64,000 nucleotides of DNA from Hydnum rufescens UP504 (taxonomy: Eukaryota > Basidiomycota > Agaricomycetes > Cantharellales > Hydnaceae), in NCBI GenBank assembly GCA_014904985.1, contig MU129177.1, forward strand, positions 1 to 64,000. Direction: 5' to 3'. The notes beneath the pieces are model-generated. The model had not been told where the DNA came from, did no database searches, and was given only the letters and a program-made list of their open reading frames with translations. The first letter of the stretch is position 1. Every line of letters begins with the position of its first letter. A program made the translations under genes and the position numbers. This document shows positions 1-10,059 of this stretch, one piece after another.

Positions 1-13
1 TTAGGTACTGAAG

Positions 14-2904
14 ATGGCTGTCCAGGCTGTAATTGCACACGAGACAGTGAAGCTCTCGGATCTTCACAGACAATTGGCCCATATTTCGGTTGATACAATA
101 TGCACACTTATCAAAAACAATGTTATCGAGGGCATCGACCTAATTGATGACATCAAGGATTTTTCCTGCGACTCCTGCGAGTATGCCAAGGCCACACGGA
201 AGGCCATCAAGAAAGAGTGGACAGCCCCACTCGCCTCCTCATTCGGCGAGGAAATTCATACAGACATTTGGGGGCCATCACCCCTAAATTCCTTAGGCAG
301 GCGCTCATATTACATCACATTTACAGATGACACCACGAGATATACAAAGCTTTGACTATTACGTACGAAGGACGAGGCACTCGATGCCTACAAAGATTTC
401 GCAGCTTGGGCGAAGACGCAGCACGGAGTCCAAATTAAATGGCTTCAATCTGACTGCGGAGGCGAATACACAAGTCATGCATTCATGAAGTTTCTGGGGG
501 ATCAGGGCACAGAGTGCCGATTAACCACCCATGATACTCCCCAGCACAACGGAGTTGCCGAATCACTGAATTGGCAGATTCTTGAACGAACTCACGCTAT
601 GTTACATCAATCCCAATTGTTGAAAAATCTCTGGGGCGAGGCTGTGAATTGGGCCATCTGGCTCAAAAACCATACCTCTACGCGTGTCTTAGGCCACATG
701 ACGCCACTCGAACAGCTTACGAAGGAAAAGCCGAACCTCGTGAATATCCCTATTTGGGGCCAACGAGTCTGGGTTCATAACGACTCCGGATCAAAACTTG
801 ATGAACGCGCGAATGAGGCCTTCTGGGTGGGCTATGATAACGATAGCCCACATGCTCATAGGGTTTACTGGAAGGGAAGGAACAAAATTTCCGTTGAATG
901 TAACGTAAAATTCACTACCTCGACAATTGACATTTCTGTCGATCCCCCAGTTACGAGCTCAAGGCCGCGGATAGATCCCCTGCCGACCAACAACAATTCT
1001 CCAGATCCTGAAGACTCAGACGACAACAAAAGTCTAAAGTCTGGGCCAACTACGCCTGTTCAATCACCCCGTCCCCTTGAAATTCCTCCTGCCCCGAAAA
1101 AGGCTCAGCCTACCGAACCCGAACGACGTTCTACACGTGCCTCGAAACCCTCTCAATATGTGCAACGCCTTGCACAGGGCGAAGGAACAGTTCATGGATA
1201 CACACACAAATCCGATTCTCAGATCCCCGGCGTCAGGGGGAGTGGTGATAATATCAGCAAGAATTCAGCATCTCTCGTAAATGATGCCATCTATCATATA
1301 GAATTTAATGACGCAGCTTTTGCGACGATTCAAGATATTGACGGTGATCCGAAATCCCTGGAAGAGGCCAAGTTACGAACGGATTGGCCACGATGGAAAC
1401 AAGCTATAGATATCGAGCTCAAGACTGTTGAAGACGCTGGAACTTGGGAAGAAGTCCCAAGACCACCCAACAAAAACATTGTCGATTGTAAACTCGTCTT
1501 CAAAATCAAACGGAAAGCCGATGGCACCATTCTAAAATACAAGGCACGTCTAGTAGCCCGTGGTTTTACTCAAATCTTTGGAGTTGACTACTATGAAACG
1601 TATTCCCCCGTCATGCAACTTGCAAGTTTTCGAACGATTATCGCACTCGCCACACGAAATGATTGGGATATTGACTCTTTCGATTTCAACAGCGCATACC
1701 TCAATGGTGAACTCGATGAAAACGAAGAAATCTATATGCATTTTCCCCCTGAGTATAAACCCCAGGGAAAAGACACGATTCTACAACTACGGAAGACCCT
1801 ATATGGTCTCAAACAGGCCGGGCGACGCTGGTATGATTCCCTTTCACGTGCCCTTAATGATCTTGGTTTCAGGGCTAGCCATGCCGACCTGGGTGTGTTC
1901 CATACCCAAGTGAATGGGGAGGAGCTTATTCTCGCAATCCATGTGGATGATTGCACATTTACGGGCCCGTCGAGGGCATTACTTGACGAATACAAGCGGA
2001 AGATTAACGACAAATACCTGATTACCGACTTAGGGCCACTTCATTGGCTACTCGGCATTAAAATTGAACGGGACTGCGAATTACGAACGATCCAATTATC
2101 GCAAAGTCGTACATTGACTCAATTGTAGCCCGGTTCTCTTTGGGCAACTCGAAATTCATAAATACACCAATGGAACCCGGGGCCACACTCACAAAAGAGG
2201 ATCCCATGATGAATCCTGAAGAAATCGAACAGATGAAGAAGACCCCATATCACGAGGCCATAGGAAGCCTCATGTACATGTCCATGGCCACGAGGCCAGA
2301 CATTACCTTTGCGGTATCGACACTATTGCGATTTCTTGACCAGCCGGGACCTACGCATTGGGAAACGGCAAAGCAAGCCATACGGTATCTATCAGGCATG
2401 AAAGATATCAGCCTAACGTACGGATTGAAAAGTCATGACTTACTCGGGTATACGGATGTGAACGGAGCGACACAGGAACATCGCCGCGCGATTACAGGGT
2501 ATGCTTACCTGATCGACGGAGGAACGGTCTCCTGGAGCTCCCGAAAACAGGAGCTAATTACACTATCAACAGCCGAGGCAGAATACGTTGCCACAACACA
2601 GGCTGCCAAAGAAGGCATTTGGCTGCGGAGCCTTATTGCCGAGTTGTTTCACACTCAACTCAAGGCCACAACCCTGTATTGCGATAACCAGGCTGCGTTA
2701 AAGCTCGCAATGGGTGATAATTACCATGCCCGGACGAAACATATCGATATCCGATTTCATTTTATCCACGAGACGATTAAAGATGGTATTTTCAACCTGG
2801 TATATTGTCCCACAGAGACTATGATGGCCGACATTTTAATGAAAGCCCTCGGGGCTGCGAAACTGGACTATCACACGACTGGACTCGGGTTATATTGTGC
2901 TTGA
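14..2904 (+). pseudogene. Copia pol polyprotein, broken by a stop and a frameshift
   Basis: The polyprotein is readable in three pieces. Piece one (14-355) has the His/Cys pre-integrase knuckle (HRQLAH, then CDSCEYAK) and the first integrase Asp in HTDIWGP. An in-frame TGA at 353-355 interrupts it; the sister-family residue here is often Trp, so TGG to TGA is likely. The same frame resumes and carries the second Asp (SDCGGEY) and the Glu (NGVAES), then the RT with HVDD in AIHVDDCTF near 1947. A one-base loss near 2109 shifts the frame, and 2140-2904 encodes RNase H with the acidic residues in GYTDVNG, STAEAEY and LYCDNQ. As read, no full polyprotein can be made, so the copy is non-autonomous. 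Confidence 0.9.
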
Positions 2905-2911
2905 GGGGGAG

Positions 2912-3240
2912 TGTTGGAGCGAGCGGATACGGAAGCGACCGAATACGACGTCGGAGACAAGCGCAACCCCTAGGGGGCTATGCAAACAGCACCAACCTCG
3001 ATTATCTAGGATCTTGTAGATAGGTTTCACCGGCAATCTTTTCCTTGCCGCCATCATTGGACTTTTACTTTATCTTTACCCCATCTTTACCCCATCTTAT
3101 GTGTTTTCTGTGCCTCATGTAAATAGTATAAAGGACGGGCTTGAGCCCACATAAATCTCAAGGACTTCTCTGTGTGTGTTCTTCCTGCCACCTGCTTAAT
3201 TCACCTGGGCGACTCAAGTCTTGCCAGTCTACCGAATTCA
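2912..3240 (+). repeat. Copia 3' LTR with TATA-type promoter
   Basis: It begins TGTTGG directly after the purine tract TTGAGGGGGAG. Inside it are a short tandem repeat of ATCTTTACCCC (about 3071-3095) and a TATA-like TAGTATAAAGGACGG near 3126-3140, as expected for the U3 promoter. The 3' edge is inferred from where hAT homology resumes on the other strand and from a CA at 3239-3240. The partner LTR is outside the window, so the edge is uncertain by tens of bases. Confidence 0.6.
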
Positions 3241-4642
3241 TCCTCACCTGCTTAGTAATCAGGGGGAGTTCTTCTCGCGCAAATACCGTAACTCTCACTA
3301 CCATTTGTTGATAGCCTTTCAAGAATGTTGAAACTGGAAGGACAAGAGGATTTAAGCCATAGATACGCACTTTCCTGAGGACCCGACCATGTTTAATCAT
3401 TCCATGGGTCGAATTCCATCTCACTCTCATGTCTTTGACAACCATAAGGTGTCCATATTCCTGACATGCTGCCACCGCCATTGATCTGAAAACTGCATGA
3501 TGCTCCAGAGAGGAACAAATTTTTGTGGTAATCATCCGCAACTATGGAAGACTCGAGGTGAGTCTGACTACATATCAACCTTTGAAAGAAAGGATAACGT
3601 GCCTTTTTAACAGGAGACAAGATATCGACATATTCAAATAGACTTTCCCTCAATTCGGTATCCCTATGAGTGTCTGCATCAACCTGTACCTTTTCGGCCT
3701 CATGTTCAAGAACAATGGAGTCAGTCTCGGGAGAATAATGGATGGGGAAATGTTTGGTTTTGTGATAATAGTCTTCGATGTTGGGGTCCTCAGCTTCGTC
3801 GAGGAGTGAGAGAATTTTTTGTGCAATGCGGTTTATTGCATGAGCCATGCAATGCACTTGACCATTCTCAGCACTGAACCTGATGTTGTATTTATTCTCG
3901 ATAATAGGGGTGAGGGATTCGGCCATGGTACTATTTGAGCTTGCATTATCCATCGTGATAGCAAGAATGTATGAAATACATATTGAGTCAGTTCAATAAA
4001 CCAAACTATTTCCAATGTGGAAGGGAACTTATCTTGCTAAGAGCCCCCTCTTGGACATTGCATCAGCAAACTTGCATGCGGCAGCGACACCTCTATGATC
4101 ACCAATATCAAGGTGACGAAAATCAAGCAGACGGTGCACAAGGCACCAGTCATCACTAATATATGACCCAATGTTGGCAGCAAATGAATAAACCATTTGT
4201 TTGATTGTCCAGGAATCTGTAGAAAAGGAAATGTGAGATTTAACCCCCTACATAGGAGATCTGAGTTCCAATATTCAAAAGAGATCTCTTTGGTTGTGTG
4301 CACCGACATCTCATGAACCACTGTATCCTTCATTTGCTTATAAAACACATCAAGCCTCCTTCGAACAGTGGTATCTGTTGGTGCAGAAAAGTCACTCTTA
4401 AGATATGTAAATATAGATTTGAAATCTTCAGATTCCACAACAACAAAGGGTAGGTCCAAAGTGAGGATCCAACGGCATATATAATTGGTGAATCCATCTT
4501 GGGTTGGCAATACTGAAGGCTTGCATGTGCCTTCCTCAAGAAATGCAGCCAAAATTTTTTGACTTGCTGAGGTGACAGTGACGGTGTGGAAGATAAAAAC
4601 ATCCAGTATCAGAAAATGCGAAATCACACCACTTCCAGCCAT
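3158..4642 (-). pseudogene. hAT-family transposase, middle and C-terminal catalytic part
   Basis: Minus-strand blocks match a basidiomycete hAT transposase. Block 4642-4230 has the region with DLPFVVVESEDF and LKSDFSAPTDTTVRRR. After a probable very short intron ending CTACAG comes the region with WCLVHRLLDF. Block 3953-3600 has DNASSNSTM followed by CMAHAINRIAQ, and block 3541-3300 has RWNSTHGMI. These are conserved landmarks of the RNase-H-like fold of hAT enzymes. The blocks are in different frames. Some shifts fit small introns, but the step between 3600 and 3540 does not splice cleanly, and the C-terminal dimerisation region is missing, cut off at the Copia LTR. It is the continuation of the N-terminal exons at 8143-9150. 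Confidence 0.75.
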
Positions 4643-4690
4643 TGGAGGATCACATGACCAATTACGAAATTAATTACGGCTATGCGCGGA

Positions 4691-5150
4691 AATCAAATTC
4701 GTTCTATAACTCCGTCAGTTTTGATCGGAGAGGTACGCCCATATAACTATTAGAAAGCTACGATTCACACCTTTCGAACGGTACCAAACACAAGTCGAAC
4801 GGACCAGAACTGCACTCTCCAGGCCAATTTTACTACCAAAATCCGGAATTTCCAGTAAAAAACGAATTTCTCCGTCAGTTCGCATTCAATCCTTTCGGAA
4901 CAACCGCGCTTAGAAAGATATAAAAAATCCGCATCCGACGGTACTGAGCACGCGAAGAACAGATCAAAACTGAACTCTACAGAGCAATATTACTATCAGA
5001 ATCAACACCCATCAGTAAAAAACGAATTTCTCTGTCAGTTTACACCGGATCTTCTCGGAACCACCGCGCCCAGAAAGCTGTGAAAAATCCGCATCTAATG
5101 ATACCAAGAACGTCTATTACGGATGCAAACTGCTGTTTCTGCATCGAATC
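4691..5150. repeat. Three diverged tandem modules of about 160 bp
   Basis: Three successive segments (about 4691-4858, 4859-5018 and 5019-5150) share a start resembling AACGAATTTCTCCGTCAGTT, a middle with TTCGGAAC and CGCG...AGAAAG, and an end rich in ATCAGAAT/CAGTAAAA. Each contains AAATCCGCATC or a related word. They look like an old triplication in non-coding DNA. The same three modules recur in the second copy of the large duplication at about 6663-7110. No function can be assigned; promoter or UTR repeats of a retroelement are possible. Confidence 0.65.
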
Positions 5151-5531
5151 CCATCCTATGCACTTGTTCCCATTATCAACCAACAACAAAACACCTTAAC
5201 CACTGGACTATGCTCAAATTAATCTCCAAAACCCGGAGATATCCTTTCATTTCGCTTCCAGAATGCTCCACATGTCAGTGACCACATGGCTCCAAGCAAC
5301 CACATGCTCAGCAAATGGGTGACATCACCCCCCCTCATGATTCCTTTTGTTCTCTTATGAAATGACATCACTATGACATCACCCCTCATGATCCTTTTTT
5401 CTCTTATGAATTGACTCAGCTATGACCGCATTAGTTATCATCTTTATTTTATTTTTGTTCTCACCTATGACTCACAATGACTCACCCATGGGGGAGTCAT
5501 AATTCTTAAACACAGCCACCTTCAGAAAAGG

Positions 5532-5538
5532 TATAAAA
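5532..5538 (+). promoter_or_regulatory. TATA box-like motif in the duplicated non-coding insert
   Basis: TATAAAA at 5532-5538 lies about 45 bp after two TGACTCA-type words (near 5470-5500), the binding consensus of Gcn4/AP-1 factors. The same arrangement is kept in the second copy (TATAAAA at 7487-7493). No coding region follows, so if active it would drive a non-coding or element transcript, as in an LTR. Confidence 0.35.
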
Positions 5539-5926
5539 GCTGTAGATTTCCTGTGCCCCACACAAGAATCTCCTCTGGAAATCATTACTGTCAACCACTG
5601 TCAACTTTCTGCTTGCCTCTAAAAGAACATGTCTATCTATAAGCATCTGGAGCTAAGTCATCTTCAAGTTGTTGAGACAAAGCACTGGTAGCCCTCTACC
5701 GAATCACCAAAGCCAGGATAGTTGCAGGACCTAAGTTAGAGTTGCTGGACATCCAAGGAAAAGTAAGCATAACGAAATAAACTATCAGGTTTTGAGAAAG
5801 AAGAAAGAAACATACCTAACAAGACTAACCAAGCACTGACAGTCTATAACCACAGATATCCGCATTTTACAGTAGAACATAAACAAGAATACACAAAATC
5901 AGTAAACAGACCAACACAACACGAAC

Positions 5927-6051
5927 GACGTAATAAGCCTTTCCACAAGATCCCAACGTATAAGCCTTTCTATAAGCATCCCACACGACATATAACGCTT
6001 TCTACAGCATCACAGACGTATAAGCCTTTCACAAGCATCACTACACGATAT
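5927..6051. repeat. Minisatellite, four units, copy 1
   Basis: Four units built on GACGTATAAGCCTTTC followed by TACAAGCATCCCA, noisier than the partner array at 7894-8015. It ends the first copy of the large tandem duplication. Short flanking TATAAGCC words may be confused with promoter signals, but they are simply part of the repeat. Confidence 0.75.
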
Positions 6052-6065
6052 ATCATAGCATTGCA

Positions 6066-6650
6066 TCGCAACTTGCATGCGGCAAGCGACACCTCTATGA
6101 TCACCAATTCAAGTGACGAAAATCAAGCAGACGGTGCACAAGGCACAGTCATCACTAAATATGACCCAATGTTGGAAGCAAATGAATAAACCAACTTTGT
6201 TTGATTGTCCAGGAATCTGTTAGAAAAGGAAATGTGAGATTTAACCCCCCTACATAGGAGATCTGAGTTCCATATTCAAAAGAGATCTCTTTTGGTTGTG
6301 TGACGACATCTCATGAAACACTGTATCCTTCATTTGCTTATAAACTTCAAGCCTCCTTCGAACAGTGGTATCTGTTGGTGCAGGAAAAGTCACTCTTAGA
6401 TATGTAAATTAGATTTGAAATTCTTCGATCCACAACAACAAAGGTAGGTCCAAAGTGAGGATCAACGGCATATATATTGGTGAATCCATCTTGGGTTGGC
6501 AATACTGAAGGCTTGCATTGCCTTCTCCAGAAATGCAGCCAAAATTTTTGACTTGCTGAGGTGACAGTGACGGTGTGAAGATAAAAACATCAGTATCAGA
6601 AATGCGAATCACCACTTCCAGCATTGGAGGATCACATGACAATACGAATT
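6066..6650 (-). pseudogene. Duplicated hAT transposase fragment
   Basis: Second copy of 4058-4642 and plainly homologous, with pieces of the PTQDGF...LTLDLPF region visible on the minus strand around 6410-6640. Many one-base deletions break the frame, so only about 77 residues stay open. It is an inert by-product of the 2-kb duplication. Confidence 0.75.
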
Positions 6651-7893
6651 AATTACGGCTATGCGGAAATAAATTCGTTCTATAACTCCGTCAGTTTTGA
6701 ATCGGAGAGTACGCCCATATAACTATTAGAAAGCTACGATTCACACTTTCGAACGGTACCAAACACAAGTCGAAACGGACAGAACTGCCACTCTCCAGGC
6801 ATTTTACTACCAAATCCGGATTTCATAAAAACGAATTTCTCCGTCAGTTCGCATTCAATCCTTTCGGACAACGCGCTTAGAAGTATAAAATCCGCATCGA
6901 CGGTACTGAGCACGCGGAACAGATCAAACTGAACTGTACAGAGCAATATTATATCAGAATCAACACCATCAAGTAAAAAACGATTTCTCTGTCAGTTTAC
7001 ACGGATCTTCTCGAACCACCGCGCCAGAAAGCTGTGAAAATCCGCATCTAATGATACCAAGAACGTCTATTGACGGAGCAAACTGCTTTTTCTGCCATCG
7101 AATTCCCATCCTATGCACTTTTCCCATTATCACAAACAACAAACACCTTAACCACTGGACTATTCTCAAATTAATCTCCAAAACCCGTAGATATCCTTTC
7201 ATTTCGCTCCAGAATGCTCCACATGTCAGTGACCACATGCTCCAAGCATTCCACATGCTCAGCAAATTGGTGACATCACCCCCCCTCATGATTCCTTTTG
7301 TTCTCTTTATGAATGACATCACTATGACATCACCCCTCATGATTCCTTTTGTCTCTTTATGAATGACTCAGCTATGACCGCATTATTACATCATCTTGTT
7401 ATTTTTCTTTTGTTCTCACCTATGACTCACATATGACTCACCCATGGGGGAGTCATATTTCTTAAACACAGCCACCTTCAGAAAGGTATAAAAGCTGGTA
7501 GATTTCCTGTGCCCCCACACAAGAATCTCCTCTGGAAATCATTACTGTCAACCACTGTCAACTTTTCTGCTTGCCTCTAAAAGAACAGTCTATCTATAAG
7601 CCATCTGGAGCTAAGTCATCTTCAAGGTTGTTGAGACAAAGCCACTGGTAGCCCTCTACGCGAATCACCAAAGCCAAGGATAGTTGCAGGACCTAAGGTT
7701 AGAGTTGCTGGACATCCAAGGAAAAGTAAGCATAACGAAATACATATCAGGTTTTGAAGAAAGAAGAAAGAAACATACTAACAAGACTAACCAAGCACTG
7801 ACCAGTCTATAACCCACAGATATCCGCATTTTGACCAGGAGAACATAAACAAGAATACACAAATATCAGTAAACAGACCAACACAACACGAAC

Positions 7894-8015
7894 GACGTAT
7901 AAGCCTTTCCACAAGCATCCCAGACGTATAAGCCTTTCTATAAGCATCCCACACGACATATAAGCCTTTCTACAAGCATCACAGACGTATAAGCCTTTCT
8001 ACAAGCATCCTACAC
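7894..8015. repeat. Minisatellite with alternating 29- and 32-bp units
   Basis: Units run 7894-7922 (29), 7923-7954 (32), 7955-7983 (29) and 7984-8015 (32). The longer unit carries an extra CAC. The true period is therefore a 61-bp dimer repeated twice, built from the core GACGTATAAGCCTTTC. The array marks the right end of the duplicated block. Confidence 0.85.
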
Positions 8016-8142
8016 GATATATCATTGACTACAGCTAGTCCATATCCCTTCCTATTCTCCACTGAACACCATACACATCTTACAGAGTGTGATCAACCAT
8101 TGAAGCGAACCAGCCCTACGAATAACAACAGAAATACAGTCT

Positions 8143-9150
8143 CCCATCTACACACTGGCTGAACCAGATTTTGATTTGACAGTCATCGGAGCTCCCAACC
8201 CTTCTTCTATAACGGCTAGAGGTGTAGTGGTGGTGGAAGCCTTGGAATCAATTAGATCTTGGTGTGCCATCCGGGTGTGCGAAGTCAGATTTGATGTATT
8301 TGGTCTGGGTCTTTCGTCATCAAATGTGTTGGCCCCTTCAGATCGCTTGAACTTCCGTACACTAAAATATTATTAATCATCAAGATGGGCTATATTCGAC
8401 TATTGGTGGGGGCCAACTACTTACGAACTGCAATATTTGCATTTAAATACCCATTTCTTGCCGGATGGCTCACTCTGTTTCTTGGCCGGGTGCCAGTGGT
8501 CGATATGAATACTGCTTTTTGGGATGTGGGTAGCCCTTCCTTCAACACCTCGAAGTGCTGATTCACCATCTGAGGATTCATCTTCAATGGAAATAGCATC
8601 CACCACCGACTACCAAGAAATATATATGCTAAGCAAATATGACATATTATTGTGTCCACAACGCACCGTTCCTTTACCCATACAAGTATCTTCCTCAGGC
8701 TTCAAAACTCACAGAGCGCTTTCTCTGTTTTTCCTTGGACTTGACCTTCTCTTTCTGCTTACAGGCTGCAGACTTGGCCTTATGAAGAGCATGATCCTAT
8801 AAGGGGCAGGGGTTATCAATCCATTAAAAGAAATTATCTCGTTTCTAGGACCCTTACTGCATACACTGTGGGGTCGTCTGAGTCAACAACTTCCAATCCA
8901 TTGCTGTCTTGTTGAACTGATGCAAGAGATTCATCATCTGAGTCGGCAAGCTTTCTCTTGGTGGGCTTTGCAAGTGAATACATTTCATCTTCTGAATCAT
9001 CGCTATCGAGAAGTGATTCTGGCAAGATTTTAAGGGACTATCTAAGTAATCGTGATGATAGCCACAATAGAAATGGATCTAATTCATACCCTGAAGTGGC
9101 GCGAGGAGGCCCCCTGCAGCAATACCAGGCCTTGCTTTGCTCTTTGGCAT
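8143..9150 (-). pseudogene. hAT transposase N-terminal exons with BED zinc finger
   Basis: Minus-strand coding pieces separated by short introns: about 9150-9090 (starts MPKSKARPG), 9041-8858 (acidic, SDDSEDE and DSDDES), 8796-8713 (Lys-rich), 8609-8425 and 8361-8143. Donors GTAAGG, GTGAGT and GTAAGT and acceptors TATAG, GGTAG and TTTTAG are visible. Joining the last two exons gives a BED finger: CKYC, then NLTSHTRMAH, i.e. C-x2-C...H-x4-H. The reading stops at TAG near 8143. The next expected part of the enzyme lies at 4640, beyond the duplicated insert. The first intron does not join in the expected frame, so either my start or that junction is wrong. Confidence 0.65.
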
Positions 9151-9159
9151 GGAAGTAGA

Positions 9160-9300
9160 ATTCTCTTTACTAGAACCTACTCTGCCTGGGACACCGTCTC
9201 CTGATTGAGCTTTTCCTTGAGGCTTTGTAGATTATTGCTAATTACAATCCTGGTCCATTATTTAAGTGTGAAATGGACCCTGATGTATTGATGCACACTC
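9160..9300. other. Short spacer between hAT start and the next gene
   Basis: No coding or RNA signal was seen here. It would hold the promoter of the minus-strand hAT gene. No terminal inverted repeat of the hAT element could be identified on this side. Confidence 0.4.
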
Positions 9301-9301
9301 A

Positions 9302-10011
9302 CACTTTCTGGACTAGATCTGTTACTTGGTTAATTCGCAAAGCCAAAATAGACTGGGAGCCTTCAATAGGGGGTTTCACGCACCACAAATTCTTCCCAAA
9401 TAACTCCCAAATAGTGTAGCCAAATGAGATTTGAGAGTTTCTCAAAAATGGATTTGAGAGTGATTTGAAAACTGATTTGGAGCTACCTGAGCTCCAAATC
9501 CCTTTTCAAAAGTGCCCAAATCTTAGCTTTACAATTCAAAAATGGATTTGAGAGGAATTTGAAGAGTGATTTGGAGCTCAAGTAGCTCCAAATCAGTTTC
9601 AAATCATGTGCAAATTGGTTTTTGGGAAACTCTCAAATCTCATTTGGCTACACTATTTGAGAGCTATTTGGAAACAATTTTCGGTGCGTGAAACCCCCTA
9701 ATGCCAGGTGCGTCCATGAAAAACTCGAAGCTCTTGGCAATGAGGTCCATCCCATTGATGCCACAGACAATATTGTCTTCAACCTTTTCTTTGCGGTCCA
9801 GGCATGGCTGAAAGCAATATTCATAGGCTTTATTGATTGCATAGTAAGGGCCATCTTCATCCCAAGTCCTCATGCCGAAGGCCTGTGCCACAATTCCATC
9901 AGGCTTTCCAATAGGTATGTTACTGGGAAGGTCTCTAATTGCCTTCCGGAGGCCCTCTAGAGCACATAAACATTCAACACGTTCAGGACTGGAATCATGC
10001 AGTAGAGCCAT
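9302..10011 (-). pseudogene. Unrecognised gene split by a MITE
   Basis: The minus strand is open from 10011 to the right edge of the MITE at 9700 with convincing composition (motifs GLRKAIRDLP, AFGMRTWDEDG, CGINGMDLIAKSFEFF). Removing the MITE and one copy of its TA target keeps the frame, and coding continues at 9366-9302 with SILALRINQVTDLVQK up to a GTGAGT-like donor. I do not recognise the family. The start at 10011 is only the first Met and upstream exons are possible. With the MITE in place the protein would gain unrelated residues and soon end, so this allele is probably disrupted unless the insert is spliced out. Confidence 0.6.
9367..9700. mobile_element. MITE with long terminal inverted repeats and TA target duplication
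   Basis: The two ends are inverted copies beginning GGGGGTTTCACGCACC (from 9369) and closing with its complement at 9698. Homology continues inward for roughly 70 bp per arm (GTGTAGCCAAATGAGATTTG and its complement). TA lies on both sides (9367-9368 and 9699-9700), the target of Tc1/mariner-type transposases. Inside are two smaller palindromes, GATTTGGAGCTACCTGAGCT near 9475 and GATTTGGAGCTCAAGTAGCT near 9571. There is no coding capacity. The whole element can fold into one long hairpin. Confidence 0.9.
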
Positions 10012-10059
10012 AGAGAGTTACAAGTCAAGGGCAGGCAGGTCACCTAAGAAAAATTGAGG

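Larger units (their letters stand above)
1..3240 (+). mobile_element. Ty1/Copia LTR retrotransposon, 3' part with 3' LTR
   Basis: The window opens inside a Copia-type element. Reading left to right it shows the GAG-pre-integrase zinc region, integrase, reverse transcriptase, RNase H, a purine-rich tract ending at 2911 and a 3' LTR starting TGTTGG at 2912. This order (integrase before RT) is the defining Copia order. The gag region and 5' LTR lie outside the window, so element length and LTR divergence cannot be judged. The right edge is approximate: past about 3240 the sequence is the minus-strand hAT gene, into which the element appears to have inserted. Confidence 0.9.
4058..6055. repeat. 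Tandem duplication copy 1 (hAT fragment plus non-coding insert)
   Basis: This block runs from CATTGCATC through the hAT coding piece, the three-module region, a TATA motif and a minisatellite, and is followed at once by a second copy at 6059-8024. Alignment by eye is colinear over its whole length. Differences are mostly single-base indels in short homopolymers, in both copies. About 1.4 kb of it (4650-6050) has no coding signal that I can recognise and seems to be sequence that separated the two halves of the hAT gene. Confidence 0.8.
6059..8024. repeat. Tandem duplication copy 2
   Basis: Second copy of 4058-6055, in direct orientation and abutting it. It retains every landmark in order: the hAT piece (6066-6650), three modules (6663-7110), TATA motif (7487-7493) and minisatellite (7894-8015). 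It is slightly shorter than copy 1 because of many one-base losses. This could be a genuine recent duplication or an assembly artefact in which one locus was written twice from noisy reads. Confidence 0.8.

Noticed and set aside
7894..8015. Regularly spaced repeats resembling a CRISPR array
   Set aside because: The repeats abut with no unique spacers, and the genome is eukaryotic.
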